64,000 nt of DNA from an uncultured Roseiflexaceae bacterium (GTDB lineage Bacteria; Chloroflexota; Chloroflexia; Chloroflexales; Roseiflexaceae), in NCBI GenBank assembly GCA_937974195.1, contig CALJIC010000288.1, forward strand, positions 4,748-68,747, read 5' to 3'. Below are positions 1 to 11,746 of the stretch, piece by piece; position 1 is the first letter of the stretch; each line of letters opens with the position of its first letter. A program made the translations under genes and the position numbers. Under the pieces are notes generated by a model. It was given only the letters and a program-made list of their open reading frames with translations. It did no database searches and was not told the origin of the DNA.

Positions 1-32
1 ATACACCCTTCTGCGGCGGAGCGGCGCGGGGC

Positions 33-72
33 AGAAAAAGGCCCGTAGAGACGCCTGCGTGTCTCTACGGGC
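33..72 (-). terminator. Intrinsic terminator of the RlpA-like gene
   Basis: A perfect 12-bp inverted repeat (GCCCGTAGAGAC / GTCTCTACGGGC, 8-base loop) lies 12 bases past the stop codon of the minus-strand gene at 85. Read on the minus strand it is followed by C-TTTTT-C, the layout of a Rho-independent terminator. It is the clearest classical terminator in the window. Bases 9-36 beyond it can form a second, weaker TTCTGC/GCAGAA hairpin. Confidence 0.85.
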
Positions 73-84
73 CGAGGTGCGTCG

Positions 85-1557
85 CTACGGCTCGACACGC
101 ACCGTGACGTCGTCGCCGTCGCGCCAGGGCTGCTCGTGCCCGAGCCAGTCCCGCGCCCGGGCGCGGAAGGCGTACTCGCCCGCGCCAGGCGGGACGAACA
201 CGGCCTCCGCGCTTGTGGAGCGCACGTGCCAGTCCGTCCAGCCGCCATCCGGCAGGCGGCGCACCTGGACATCATATGACGCCACGCCGCTGCCGTCGTC
301 GGTGCCGCCCCAGCGGACCAGGATGCTCCCATCCGGCTGCACCACAGCCTCTGTGACGCGCGCCTGAGGAGCCGCCGCATCCTGCCGCGGCAGCCACTTG
401 AGCGCGTCGAAGCGCACCGGGCGCCCGTCGTCCCCCGTCAGGTCGTCGAGCTCGACGCTGGACGGCCCGTCGCCCATGTGGTAGGTGCCGAGCGACACCC
501 AGTCTCCGGCTGCCGCCGCCTGATCGACGTAGACGTCGGTCACCGCTCCGTCGTGGGTGATACGGTAGCGCGCGGACTCCGTCGGCGGCTCGCCGCACGC
601 AGGGATGTAGGCGAACACTTCGTACAGGCTGGGGCCAGGCAGATCCGGGCTCCAGGTAGCGCGCGTGTTGCTCTCCGCCGGGTCGGGTGTCCCGTAGGTC
701 CACCCGTGCCGCCCGCCGAGGCCGCACGGCGCGTCGTACCACTTCCCGCCCGGCGCGTCGTAGCCCTGGGCGCCGTCGTCGACGACGACGGCGTCCGGCT
801 CGAGCACGATCTGCTCGTGCGAGGCGGCCTCGGCCTCATGCGCCTCCGGCGGGTCCTCGCCGAGCCAGAGGAAGGTCACCTCCACCCAATCGGAGTGGGT
901 CATGCCCAGGTCGTCCCAGAAGGCGCCGTCGGCGATATCGATGCCGTTGGGGTGCCTGATGCGCCGGCCGAACTCGTCGCGCCCGCCGTTGTACCCGTGC
1001 TGGTACGCCGCCTGCGCCATCGGCATCCCCGGCGGCAGATCGCGGTAGCGCCGGTTCGGGTTCCAGTAGTCGTCGTGGGTGTTCCACGGCCCGACATCCC
1101 AGACCGGCAGCACGACGCTCCGGCCGCGGTACGTCACGCGCACCTGGAACTCATAGCCGCCGCGGCTGGAGAGGACGCTCCAGGAGGGCAGCGCGACGAA
1201 GCGGTCGCGTGGCTGGATCCGGTGGCCGTTCGCCGTCCGGTGGCCGACCAGCCCCTCGCGCGTGGCGAACACGGTGTAGGTCGGCGCGGTCGGCGCCGGT
1301 GGCGGCTCGGGCGCCGGTGGCGGCTCGGACGCTGGCGGTTCCGGCTCCGGCTCGAGCGCCGGTGGCTCGGTTGCAGTCGGTGTAGCGGGCTCAGCCGTAG
1401 GCGATGCTTCGGCGGTCGGAGAGGGCGTCACTTCGCCCGTGTCTGTCGCCGTTGGAGTCGGCGGTGACTCCTGAGCGGCGGCGGGCGAGGCGGGCAGCAG
1501 CACGGCTACCGTAAGGAGAATCGACGCAACGACAAGGAAGCGTCTCCGTATGGACAT
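85..1557 (-). CDS. Secreted RlpA-like / golvesin-domain protein
   Basis: Predicted exported protein of 490 residues. The ATG at 1557 is chosen because AGGAG lies 8 bases upstream and a signal peptide follows at once (MSIRRR then a hydrophobic run ending near PAAAQ). Residues about 30-95 are a Pro/Thr/Glu linker. Next comes a double-psi-barrel-like region with 'DVGPWN' and 'IDIADGAFWDDLGM', which resemble the conserved Asp motifs of RlpA/3D-type cell-wall proteins. A golvesin-like beta domain (region of 'YEVFAYIP' to 'VRFDALKW') and a C-terminal fibronectin-III-like domain follow. The role is inferred to be cell-wall binding or hydrolysis outside the membrane; the substrate is unknown. It is transcribed alone, ending at the hairpin terminator. 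Confidence 0.8.
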   Translation of the reverse strand: MSIRRRFLVVASILLTVAVLLPASPAAAQESPPTPTATDTGEVTPSPTAEASPTAEPATPTATEPPALEPEPEPPASEPPPAPEPPPAPTAPTYTVFATREGLVGHRTANGHRIQPRDRFVALPSWSVLSSRGGYEFQVRVTYRGRSVVLPVWDVGPWNTHDDYWNPNRRYRDLPPGMPMAQAAYQHGYNGGRDEFGRRIRHPNGIDIADGAFWDDLGMTHSDWVEVTFLWLGEDPPEAHEAEAASHEQIVLEPDAVVVDDGAQGYDAPGGKWYDAPCGLGGRHGWTYGTPDPAESNTRATWSPDLPGPSLYEVFAYIPACGEPPTESARYRITHDGAVTDVYVDQAAAAGDWVSLGTYHMGDGPSSVELDDLTGDDGRPVRFDALKWLPRQDAAAPQARVTEAVVQPDGSILVRWGGTDDGSGVASYDVQVRRLPDGGWTDWHVRSTSAEAVFVPPGAGEYAFRARARDWLGHEQPWRDGDDVTVRVEP

Positions 1558-2125
1558 GCAGAGAACTCCTGGTGAAAACCCAGCACAGTGCACCCAGTGT
1601 GTCTCGCGGGACGGGGCTGCCCCGCGTGCGCCGGCGGTGGAGCCGATCGGTGCGGAGCGATGGGCGCTGGTGTGTGGCCGCTGGGGCGACACACCTTCGG
1701 CCGCGCGGAGGGGATGCGGCCGCGGAGCGCCGGTGCTGTTACGGCGCTCCTTCTCAGGCGCGCGAGGGCGCCCGATTGCCAGATGAGGGGCGTGCCAGAC
1801 ACGAAATACGGCTTTCTAACGCCATATCTGCGCTCTGGACGCCGTTGATAATGACAAGGGGACCTTATCATGCGAGGCGCAATTCTAGCCGATATTTTAA
1901 GAATGTCAAGCCAAAATGATACACAGGTGATAGAGATCTGATAGCGAGCGGGCTTCCGGCAGGCTATGAGAGGCGCGAGCGCCCGACCACCAGGCTTCGT
2001 CTAACCGACCTTTAAGCGACGACTCACGCGTGTCTCAGCTTGTTCTGCCAACATGTCACTGGGAATACCACACGCCTGTGCTACGCCAAGCGCGGCGCGG
2101 GCGTTCTTAGGAGGGATATGCCTCT
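1558..2125. other. Divergent intergenic region, 568 bases
   Basis: This gap separates the minus-strand RlpA-like gene from the plus-strand HtrA gene. It holds a good minus-strand promoter (1882-1909), which would give the RlpA-like mRNA a leader of more than 300 bases, and an AT-rich block at about 1840-1945 that is unusual for this chromosome. The HtrA Shine-Dalgarno AGGAGG is at 2109-2114. No convincing small gene was found; open frames on both strands lack ribosome sites. Confidence 0.5.
1882..1909 (-). promoter_or_regulatory. Sigma-70 promoter for the RlpA-like gene
   Basis: On the minus strand TTGACA (1909-1904) is followed after 16 bases by TAGAAT (1887-1882). Both boxes are near perfect and sit in the only AT-rich stretch of the gap. 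Transcription toward 1557 would leave a long leader. Confidence 0.6.
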
Positions 2126-3388
2126 ATGGAGCGATCACATCGAATCGTTCTAGCAGTTGTGCTTGTCCTGACGCTGCTGGTCGGCATCGCAGGCGGCGCC
2201 GTGGCCGGCGGAGCGGTGGCGTACTTGCTGGCGCGGCAGCAGCTCGCGCAGCATGCCACCCCCGCGGCGCCGGTGTCCGAGCCGATCAACAGCATCTCAC
2301 AGGTCTCGCCCACCGAGGCCCCGGCTTCACCGACCGAGGCTCCAGCTGCGACGAGCACGCCGGCGCCGACGGTCCTCCCCGCCCCGCCCGCCGCTGACGC
2401 CCCAGCCGCGGAGGGCCAGCCGATCGTCGAGGTCGTCAAGCGCGTCTCGCCGGCGGTCGTGACGGTGGTGAACACGCTTGCGCCGGGCGCCCAGCCCGAT
2501 CTGGATCGCAGCCCGTTCCCCTTCCCCGGGCCGCGCCAGGGCCAGCCGCGGCGCAGCAGCGGCTCGGGCGTGATCGTGAGCGAGGAGGGCTACATCATCA
2601 CCAACCACCACGTCATAGAGGGCCAGCAGTCGCTGGCGGTCATCTTCGCGGACGGCAGCCGGCGCGATGCGACGCTGGTCGGCAGCGACCCGCTGATGGA
2701 TGTGGCGGTGCTCAAGGTCGATGGCCCGGTGCCCGGCATGATGGTGCTCGGCGACTCGAGCCAGCTGCAGCCGGGGGAGACGGTGATCGCGATCGGCAGC
2801 CCGCTGGGCGACTTCCGCAACACGGTGACGGTCGGCGTGGTGAGCGCGCTGAACCGCACGGTCAGCGGCAATGCGCCTGACGGGCTGATCCAGACCGACG
2901 CGGCGATCAACAGCGGCAACTCGGGCGGCCCGCTGATCAACCTGCGCGGCGAGGTGGTGGGCATCAACACGCTGGTGGTGCGCGGCAGCGGCTTCACCGG
3001 CGCGCAGGCCGAAGGGCTGGGCTTCGCCGTGCCGAGCAACATCGTCCGCCGCGTCAGCGAGCAGCTGATCGCCACCGGCCGGGTGATCTACCCGTTCCTG
3101 GGCATCACCTTCATCACGATCGACGCCCAGAGCGCGGTGGACTATAACCTGCCGGTCCAGGCCGGCGCGCTGGTGAGCGAGGTCGTCCCCGACGGCCCCT
3201 CGGCGCAGGCCGGGCTGCAGCCGGGCGACGTCATCACCGCGATCCAGGGCCGCGCGATCGGGCAGGACGCGACGCTGCGCAGCCTGCTGCTGGAGCACCG
3301 GCCGGGCGAGCGCGTGACGCTCGACATCCTGCGCAACGGGCAGCAGATGCAGCTGGAGGTCACGCTGGCCGAGCGGCCCTCATCGTGA
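2126..3388 (+). CDS. HtrA/DegP-family serine protease with PDZ domain
   Basis: Membrane-anchored envelope quality-control protease of 420 residues. The N-terminal transmembrane segment covers about residues 7-35, followed by a Pro/Ala/Thr linker to about 95, a trypsin-like domain and one C-terminal PDZ domain (about 315-415). The catalytic triad is visible: His162 in 'TNHHV', Asp192 in 'DPLMDVAVL', Ser266 in 'GNSGGP'. The start is set by AGGAGG at 2109-2114; an out-of-frame ATG at 2118 is too close to it. The TGA stop is the first GTGA of the tandem repeat that follows. The family degrades misfolded exported proteins; a regulatory role is possible. Confidence 0.93.
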   Translation: MERSHRIVLAVVLVLTLLVGIAGGAVAGGAVAYLLARQQLAQHATPAAPVSEPINSISQVSPTEAPASPTEAPAATSTPAPTVLPAPPAADAPAAEGQPIVEVVKRVSPAVVTVVNTLAPGAQPDLDRSPFPFPGPRQGQPRRSSGSGVIVSEEGYIITNHHVIEGQQSLAVIFADGSRRDATLVGSDPLMDVAVLKVDGPVPGMMVLGDSSQLQPGETVIAIGSPLGDFRNTVTVGVVSALNRTVSGNAPDGLIQTDAAINSGNSGGPLINLRGEVVGINTLVVRGSGFTGAQAEGLGFAVPSNIVRRVSEQLIATGRVIYPFLGITFITIDAQSAVDYNLPVQAGALVSEVVPDGPSAQAGLQPGDVITAIQGRAIGQDATLRSLLLEHRPGERVTLDILRNGQQMQLEVTLAERPSS

Positions 3389-3571
3389 CGGGGTGACCAG
3401 GTGACCAGGTGACAGGGTGACACGGTAACCAGGTGACAGGGTGACACAGTGACCAGGTGACAGGGTGACCAGGTGACCAGGTGACGGGGTGACAGGGCGA
3501 CAAGGCGTTGGATGGTGTCGCACGAGTTTCCGGCGTCAAAGAGTCACCCCGTCACCCCCTCACCCCGTCAC
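3385..3571. repeat. Inverted-arm GTGAC repeat element, copy A
   Basis: The left arm (3385-3505) is a degenerate tandem array of 8-9-base units of the form GGTGACNNG. A 37-base core follows, including GTGTCGCACGAGTTTCCG (3515-3532). The right arm (3543-3571) is the reverse-complement array (GTCACCCC units). The core matches those of the copies near 40.2 kb and 61.0 kb. The element fills the gap between the convergent HtrA and GalT-like genes and contains both of their TGA stop codons. Confidence 0.85.
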
Positions 3572-4672
3572 AATATCAGCCCTCAGCCGCTCCGCCACCT
3601 CGAACGGGTCCACCGTGATGGTGCCGGTCCCGTAGAGCTCCATCGCGCCCCAGTCGTTGCGCCGCGTCAGCGCCGGGCCGCGGTCGCCGACGCGGGCGAG
3701 CACCGGGAAGCCGTCCCAGCGCTCGGGCGCCGGCGCGAGCGGCGGCAGCGCCACGGCCAGGTTGAACGAGCGCACGCCCTGGCGATCGATCAGGGCGCGC
3801 AGCACGGCGTAGAGCGGCCCGGCCAGCCTCCGGGCGGCGTCGAGCGCAGGCTCCCCCGCGGCGAGCAGCACGACCTCGCGGTTGCGCAGCGGCGTCAGGT
3901 GGACGAAGCTCGCCAGCGTCGCGGTCCGGTGCAGCGCCAGCCCGAGCCCGGCGTGGACCTGCGCCAGATCGTCGAAGTAGCGCCCCAGCCCGCTTCCCGC
4001 CTGCTGAGCGGCGTAGCGCTCGGCGGCGCGGCGCCAGAGCTCCGGGCGCGCGTAGTGCATGCCCCGGCCAAGCGACACCTGCATGTGGCCGTGGACGATC
4101 GTCGCCCCGCTCTTCGGCAGGCAGTTCCAGGTGATCAGCGGGTAGATCGCGTCCGGGTCATGGGCGTGGGCCGCCTCCAGCCAGCGCAGCGCCACGTCGA
4201 GGTAGTCTGCGAGCTGCTCCGGCCCGAAGCGCAGCGGGTGGCCCTCCTCGAAGATGACCAGCCCGTGCCAGCCGTCGTACTTGGCGACGTTCGAGGCGCT
4301 GATGGAGTAGCGCCCCTCGATGCGGCCGAACGGGTCGGCCGGCGTGCGCTGCAGCGGCGCGGCGAAGTCCGCCCCGGCGAGCTCCTCCGCGATCCACTCC
4401 TCGAGCTGCGCGTCGCTTGCCGCCTCCCCGGTGGGGCGCCGCGCCCGGAGCGGGTTGAACAGCGCCGATTCCAGCGTCAGCCGGTTGACAACTCGCACGA
4501 CCGTCTGCTCGCGCACCGCCTCGACTGACCCGAAGCTCCGCCGCAGCCACGCCTCCATCTCGGGGGGCGGAAGCGCGCGGCCGTGGACGCGGTCCATGTG
4601 GTAGAGGCGGCCGAACGCCGCGCGCGCCGGCTCAGGGAGCGCTGCGACGCGCTCCGGGAGGGAAGCAATCAC
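3560..4672 (-). CDS. GalT-like / HIT-superfamily nucleotidyltransferase
   Basis: A 370-residue protein resembling galactose-1-phosphate uridylyltransferase and Ap4A phosphorylase, enzymes of the histidine-triad superfamily. The signature is 'GATIVHGHMQ': His194-Gly-His196-Met-Gln198, equivalent to the HPHxQ active site of GalT in which the second His is uridylylated. The GTG at 4672 is preferred because GGGGA lies 7 bases upstream; upstream in-frame sequence is low-complexity and hairpin-rich. Galactose genes are not nearby, so the substrate is open. The last residues (Val-Thr-Gly) and the stop codon are encoded by the right arm of the GTGAC repeat element. Confidence 0.75.
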   Translation of the reverse strand: MIASLPERVAALPEPARAAFGRLYHMDRVHGRALPPPEMEAWLRRSFGSVEAVREQTVVRVVNRLTLESALFNPLRARRPTGEAASDAQLEEWIAEELAGADFAAPLQRTPADPFGRIEGRYSISASNVAKYDGWHGLVIFEEGHPLRFGPEQLADYLDVALRWLEAAHAHDPDAIYPLITWNCLPKSGATIVHGHMQVSLGRGMHYARPELWRRAAERYAAQQAGSGLGRYFDDLAQVHAGLGLALHRTATLASFVHLTPLRNREVVLLAAGEPALDAARRLAGPLYAVLRALIDRQGVRSFNLAVALPPLAPAPERWDGFPVLARVGDRGPALTRRNDWGAMELYGTGTITVDPFEVAERLRADIVTG

Positions 4673-4724
4673 GAGCAATCCCCGCTGACACGCGGTGCGC
4701 CGTCCCCGGGCGTGCGGCCCGCCG

Positions 4725-4815
4725 AGAGCCTTTTTCCTCGCCGCTCTGCAGCGGAAGAAGGAAGACTCTGGAGGAGCGACGCCTCCCCAAATCCCGCCAG
4801 AGGGCGGGGGCGAGG
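4725..4815. other. Cluster of intergenic hairpins
   Basis: Three adjacent inverted repeats lie upstream of the promoter at 4836: an imperfect long one centred on CCGCT-CTGC-AGCGG (4741-4754), GGAGG-AGCGACG-CCTCC (4770-4786) and CCCGCC-AGA-GGGCGGG. None has a T-run. The GGAGG/CCTCC stem recurs in several other gaps of this window. Confidence 0.5.
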
Positions 4816-4835
4816 CCACCGCGCACCGCGTGTCA

Positions 4836-4863
4836 TTGACATCAGCACCGTTTCGCCTATACT
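4836..4863 (+). promoter_or_regulatory. Sigma-70 promoter for the beta-lactamase-fold lipoprotein
   Basis: TTGACA (4836-4841), 16-base spacer, TATACT (4858-4863), about 40 bases before the chosen start codon at 4904. Confidence 0.75.
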
Positions 4864-4903
4864 ACCGCTGTTTTGTCCCGGCGTCGCAGATCGAAGAGAA
4901 ACC

Positions 4904-6439
4904 ATGCCCACAGACAGATCCTCGCTGCACTGTGCCGCGGCTGCGCTGCTCGCGCTGGCGCTCGTCCTCTCCGCCTGTGGCTCGGCCGCCCCGCAGTCCG
5001 CCGCTGCGCCGGCGGCGCCCACCGCCAGCGCGACGAATACGCCTGCGCCAACCGCAACTCCGCCGCCTCCCACCCCAGAGCCGTCTCCCACGCCGCTGCC
5101 GACGCTGGCCGAGGGCGTGTATGTCGCCGGAGTCGACGTGGGCGGGCTGGACATCGAGGCGGCCCGCGCCGAGCTTGAGCAGGCGCTGGCGCCGCTGCTG
5201 CGGCCGCTTGAGGTGCGCGTCGGCGACCACGAGCTGCTGGTGCGCCCGGATGAGATCGGGCTCGAGCTCGGCCTCGACAACATGCTCGACGAGGCGCTCG
5301 CGGCGAAGAGCGCCACCCGCATCCCGCTCGCGGTCGAGTACGACGAGGAGCTGCTGCGGAGTAAGCTCGAGGCGCTGGCCGAGGAGCTCGGCACCCCCGG
5401 CGAGGTCAGCGTCCTCAAGGATACGGAGCCGATCTCGCGCAGCTTCGTGCTGCAGGGCGGCGAGCAGCTCGATATCGACGCCGCGATCGAGCAGATCGAC
5501 AGGCGGCTGCGGTCCGTCGGCGGCGTGCGGCGGATCACGCTCGCCCCGGCGCCCGGCGCCGGCGGCCGGCCCGCGCCCGAGCTGCTTCAGCAGCAGATCG
5601 AAGAGATGGCGGAGGAGTGGAAGGGCGTGGCCGGCATCTACGTGTACGACCTCGCCAGCGGCCAGCCGATCGCCGCCCTCAACGAGGGCACGGTCTTCTC
5701 AGCCGCCAGCACGATCAAGACCGCGATCATGCTGCACGCCTACGCGTACGTCGAGGAGTTCACCCCGCGCCAGAAGCAGGCGCTGGAGAAGATGATCGTC
5801 GAGAGCGACAACCTGGACGCCAACCTGCTGCTCGCGGCGGCCGTCGGCGGCGGCGGGACCGAGGAGGCGCTTGCCGGCGCCGAGCAGATGAGCGAGATGC
5901 TGGCCGAGCTGGGCCTGAAGAACACCTACCAGTGGGTGCCCTTCGAGGCGCTGGACTACATCAACCTGCACAAGCTCAAGTACCGCTGCGGCCCGAAGGG
6001 TCCGGTCGGCCCCAAGCCGCACACCGACACCGGCTGCGCCCTGCGCACCACGCCGGCCGAGATGGCGCAGCTGTACCTGATGATCGAGCAGTGCAGCCAC
6101 GGCGAGGGCGTGCTGCCCGAGAAGTTCCCCGAGACGCTGACCGCCGAGCGCTGCCAGGAGATGATCGACTGGCTGGAGAAGAACGGCGACACCAAGCGCA
6201 TGGTCGCCGGGCTCCCGCCGGGCACGCGGGTGGCGCACAAGAGCGGCTGGATCGCCGACATGCAGGCCGACGTCGGGATCGTCCGCTCGCCCGGGGGCGA
6301 CTATATCGCGGCGATCTACCTCTACCGGCCGGTGGCGCCCAGCGATGCCCCTGTGCCGGACCGGATCATGATGCAGTCGATCGCCGGCTTCTCGCGGCTG
6401 ATCTACACGTACTACAATCCCGTGCCGGCGGCTGAGTAA
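4904..6439 (+). CDS. Lipoprotein: VanW-like domain fused to class-A beta-lactamase fold
   Basis: A 511-residue lipoprotein. The ATG at 4904 starts a lipoprotein signal peptide ending in the lipobox LSAC (Cys25); longer in-frame starts would precede the promoter. After a Pro/Thr linker, residues about 65-190 resemble the YoaR/VanW-associated peptidoglycan-binding domain ('GVYVAGVDVGGLDIEAA'). Residues about 235-505 form a serine beta-lactamase/transpeptidase-like domain with the three family motifs: SxxK as 'STIK', SDN as 'VESDNLD', and KSG as 'AHKSGWIAD'. It probably acts on peptidoglycan outside the membrane; true antibiotic hydrolysis is possible but unproven. Confidence 0.85.
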   Translation: MPTDRSSLHCAAAALLALALVLSACGSAAPQSAAAPAAPTASATNTPAPTATPPPPTPEPSPTPLPTLAEGVYVAGVDVGGLDIEAARAELEQALAPLLRPLEVRVGDHELLVRPDEIGLELGLDNMLDEALAAKSATRIPLAVEYDEELLRSKLEALAEELGTPGEVSVLKDTEPISRSFVLQGGEQLDIDAAIEQIDRRLRSVGGVRRITLAPAPGAGGRPAPELLQQQIEEMAEEWKGVAGIYVYDLASGQPIAALNEGTVFSAASTIKTAIMLHAYAYVEEFTPRQKQALEKMIVESDNLDANLLLAAAVGGGGTEEALAGAEQMSEMLAELGLKNTYQWVPFEALDYINLHKLKYRCGPKGPVGPKPHTDTGCALRTTPAEMAQLYLMIEQCSHGEGVLPEKFPETLTAERCQEMIDWLEKNGDTKRMVAGLPPGTRVAHKSGWIADMQADVGIVRSPGGDYIAAIYLYRPVAPSDAPVPDRIMMQSIAGFSRLIYTYYNPVPAAE

Positions 6440-6500
6440 CGCGGGCAGCGCGGCCCCACCGCCGCGCACGTCGTGTCAACGAGCAACAAGGGGGACGCCG

Positions 6501-8501
6501 ATGCAAGAGCTACCGATTCGCCGCCTGGTGATCTACAAGCACGGCGTCGGGTACTTCGAGCGCCGCGGCGCAGTGAGCGGCACGTCGCTGCGCCTCAGCT
6601 TCCCGCGCGCGGCGATGGACGACGTGCTGAAGAGCCTCGTGGCGCTCGACCTGGGCGGCGGGCAGGTCCTCGGCGTCGACTTCGAGACCCCCGAGGACCG
6701 CGCGGCGCGCGTGGCGCGCGGCTCGATCCACCTCTCCGACGAGCACAGCCTGCTCGACCTGCTGCGCGACCTGCGCGGGCGCCAGGTGCGGCTGCACCTG
6801 GAGGACGCCGACGCGCCAGTGGAGGGGCTGGTCGTCGGCGTGGACCTGGACGAGCAGGCGCCGCTCAAGAAGCCGCTGGTGTCGCTGTACCTCCCGGCCA
6901 AGCGCCAGGTGCTCGCCGCGCCCGTGCGCTCGGTGGAGCGCCTCGAGCTGCTCGAGGACCGCGCCGCCGAGGATCTGTCCTACTTCCTGCGCGCCTCGCA
7001 GGGCGAGGAGGAGCGCCGCGCGGCCACCCTGCGCCTCTCCGAGGGCGACCACGACCTGCTGGTCGGCTATGTCGCGCCCGCCCCGGCCTGGCGGGTGAGC
7101 TACCGCATCTTGGTCGAAGAGGCGGCCGCGGACGACCAGCCGCCGCCTGCCGATGCAGCGGGCGAAGGATCGCACGCCGTCGGCCGGGAGACGTCCGTGC
7201 TGCTCCAGGGCTGGGGCCTGTTCGACAACCAGCTAGAAGAGGACCTGGAGAATGTCGAGCTGACGCTCGTGGCGGGGATGCCGGTCTCGTTCCGCTACCG
7301 GCTCTACGAGCCTCACACGCCCGAGCGGCCGCTGGTGCAGGACGAGACGCGCACCGTCGCCGCGCCGGTGGAGTTCGGCGCGCTGCCGCCCCCGGCTGTC
7401 CCGGCGCCTGCGGCCGCGCCCAGGCTGAAGCGGGCGTACGGCGCGCACGTGGCCGATGAGGAGATGGCCAGTCCGGCTCCGATGGCCTTCTCGATCGACG
7501 CGACCGAGGCGACGACGCAGGCCGCGAGCGCGGGCGAGGAGCGCGGCGCGCTGTTCCAGTACCAGGTCAGCAGCCCGGTCAGCGTCTCGCGCGGCCAGTC
7601 GGCGATGGTGCCGATCGTCAGCCAGCGCAGCGCCGGGCGCAAGGAGCTGCTCTACAACGGCGCCAAGCTCGCGCGCCACCCGGTGGCCAGCATCCGCATG
7701 CGCAACGACACCGGCCTGACGCTGGAGCGCGGCCCGGTGACGGTGCTCGAGCAGGGCGACTACGCCGGCGAGGCGGTGCTGCCCTTCACCCGCCCGGGAG
7801 GCGAGCTGATCGTGCCCTACGCCGTCGAGCTCGGCATCACCGTCGTCGAGGAGCACAGCTCCGAGCGGCAGACCGCCGGGCTCAGCGTGCGCGACCAGTA
7901 CCTGCTGATCGAGGAGTGGGACGTCCGGCGCCGGCTGTACCGCATCACCAGCACCCTCAGCGCGCCGGCCGAGGTGACGATCGAGCAGCCGCTCATGCCC
8001 GGCTACGAGCTCTTCGACACGCCCCAGCCCGGCGAGCAGGCGCAGGGGCTGGCGCGCTGGGCGGTGACCTGCGCCGCTGGCGCGGAGACCGTCTTCACCG
8101 TCCAGCAGCGCAGCAAGACGACGCGCCACGAGCACGTGCGCGGGATCAGCGGCCCGCAGCTGCGCGACTACCTGCGCGGCCGCTTTCTGGACGAGGCGAC
8201 CTTCCGCGGGCTCGCCGCGGTGCTCGCGCTCTACGGTCAGATCGAGAAGGCCCAGGCCCGGCTGCAGGAGATCGAGCGCGAGCGCCAGCCGATCTACAAG
8301 CGCCAGCAGCAGACCCAGCAGAGCCTCACGCCGCTCGGCCGCGAGGGCGACGAGGGCGCGCTGCGGGCGCGCTACGTCGCGCTGCTCGGCGAGCTCGAAG
8401 ATCAGCTCAGCGCCCTGGCCGCCGAGGAGCAGCGCCTGCGGGACGAGATCGCGCAGCTCGAGCAGCGGGCCGCGCAGGCGCTCGCCGCGCTCTCTCGCTG
8501 A
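6501..8501 (+). CDS. DUF4139 domain-containing protein
   Basis: A large (666 residues) protein with no signal peptide, in the DUF4139/MuiA-like group. The typical 'APAPAWRVSYRI' segment lies near residue 195, and beta-rich sequence with 'WGLFDNQLEEDLENVEL' follows. A Pro/Ala-rich insertion sits around 295-315. The C-terminal 80 residues are charged and strongly coiled-coil (repeats of Glu/Gln/Arg/Leu). GGGGGA lies just upstream of the ATG. The biochemical role of the family is not established; some relatives affect capsule production. It follows the preceding lipoprotein gene by 61 bases and may share its transcript. Confidence 0.75.
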   Translation: MQELPIRRLVIYKHGVGYFERRGAVSGTSLRLSFPRAAMDDVLKSLVALDLGGGQVLGVDFETPEDRAARVARGSIHLSDEHSLLDLLRDLRGRQVRLHLEDADAPVEGLVVGVDLDEQAPLKKPLVSLYLPAKRQVLAAPVRSVERLELLEDRAAEDLSYFLRASQGEEERRAATLRLSEGDHDLLVGYVAPAPAWRVSYRILVEEAAADDQPPPADAAGEGSHAVGRETSVLLQGWGLFDNQLEEDLENVELTLVAGMPVSFRYRLYEPHTPERPLVQDETRTVAAPVEFGALPPPAVPAPAAAPRLKRAYGAHVADEEMASPAPMAFSIDATEATTQAASAGEERGALFQYQVSSPVSVSRGQSAMVPIVSQRSAGRKELLYNGAKLARHPVASIRMRNDTGLTLERGPVTVLEQGDYAGEAVLPFTRPGGELIVPYAVELGITVVEEHSSERQTAGLSVRDQYLLIEEWDVRRRLYRITSTLSAPAEVTIEQPLMPGYELFDTPQPGEQAQGLARWAVTCAAGAETVFTVQQRSKTTRHEHVRGISGPQLRDYLRGRFLDEATFRGLAAVLALYGQIEKAQARLQEIERERQPIYKRQQQTQQSLTPLGREGDEGALRARYVALLGELEDQLSALAAEEQRLRDEIAQLEQRAAQALAALSR

Positions 8502-8535
8502 ACATCCCGCGCGCGGCACGTCCGCGCACGCGCGG

Positions 8536-9102
8536 TCACGAGGCGGGGCGCATCCTTGAAAGCCGGAGCGCGATCTCGCGCAGCAGCGGGAACTCGGCGT
8601 CCCACCCCTGCTCGACGCCCTGCCAGAACTCGTCCAGCGCGCGGCTGCCGGCGCGCTCATACTGAAGCGCCTGCGCCAGCATCTCGATGCGGTCGAGCGC
8701 CTTGACCAGCCGCGCCTCGCGGCTCGCCCCCGCCGCATACTCCTCCCACAGCGCGAGATAGTCGGCGCCATCCGCCAGCCCGCCGAAGATCTCGGCCAGC
8801 GCGCTCCGCTCGGCCAGCTGCTTCGCCTCAGCGCCGAGGTGCGGCCGCGCCGAGGCCGGCAGGTCGCCCAGCAGCGCCTCGGCCATGTCGTGGACGAGCG
8901 CCATCGCGAGCAGGCGGCCCCGGTCGACGCCGCCGACCGCATCCCCGACCACCAGCGCCAGCAGCGCCACGCCGTACGTGTGCTCCGCCACGCTCTCGGC
9001 CGGCGCGACTCCGCGCTGCAGCCAGCCCGTGCGCGGCAATCGCTTCAGCGCGGCGATCCGGTCGCACAGCGCGATGATCGTCTCTGTCTCCGGGTGCGTC
9101 AT
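8536..9102 (-). CDS. HD-domain phosphohydrolase (YfbR/HDDC2-like)
   Basis: A 188-residue HD-superfamily protein. Metal-binding motifs are His41 in 'VAEHTYGVA' and His71-Asp72 in 'ALVHDMAEALLGD', with a downstream 'KALDRIEML' Asp. This pattern matches the HDDC2/YfbR group, which hydrolyses 5'-deoxynucleoside monophosphates. It would be cytoplasmic and act in nucleotide-pool salvage. GGAGG lies 4 bases before the ATG. It is divergent from the histidine-kinase gene and convergent with the DUF4139 gene. Confidence 0.85.
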   Translation of the reverse strand: MTHPETETIIALCDRIAALKRLPRTGWLQRGVAPAESVAEHTYGVALLALVVGDAVGGVDRGRLLAMALVHDMAEALLGDLPASARPHLGAEAKQLAERSALAEIFGGLADGADYLALWEEYAAGASREARLVKALDRIEMLAQALQYERAGSRALDEFWQGVEQGWDAEFPLLREIALRLSRMRPAS

Positions 9103-9212
9103 TGTTCCTCCGGCTGGCTCAGGCCCGGCGGCCGGGCGCCCGCTGGGCGTCGCTGCAGGCGTCCTCTACCACACATAGTAGCATTCGCATACAAATCGAC
9201 TCGGTTGGAGTG

Positions 9213-9241
9213 TTGTTGCGCACACATCGCTCGAGTATAAT
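9213..9241 (+). promoter_or_regulatory. Promoter of the hybrid histidine kinase gene
   Basis: TTGTTG (9213-9218), 17-base spacer, perfect TATAAT (9236-9241). It lies about 75 bases upstream of the kinase start in an AT-rich stretch of the divergent gap. Confidence 0.65.
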
Positions 9242-9316
9242 GGCCGCAATGCGCGGGCGCTACGCCGCTCGCCCGTACCGGTTCTACAGCGCCGCCCGGG
9301 TGCGCGAACAGACTGC

Positions 9317-11746
<2,430 letters not shown>

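Noticed and set aside
3385..3571. CRISPR array
   Set aside because: Units are 8-9 bases and contiguous without unique spacers; no cas operon is present.
4583..4903. Longer N-terminus for the beta-lactamase-fold lipoprotein
   Set aside because: It would begin before the promoter and bury the lipoprotein signal peptide in the middle of the protein.
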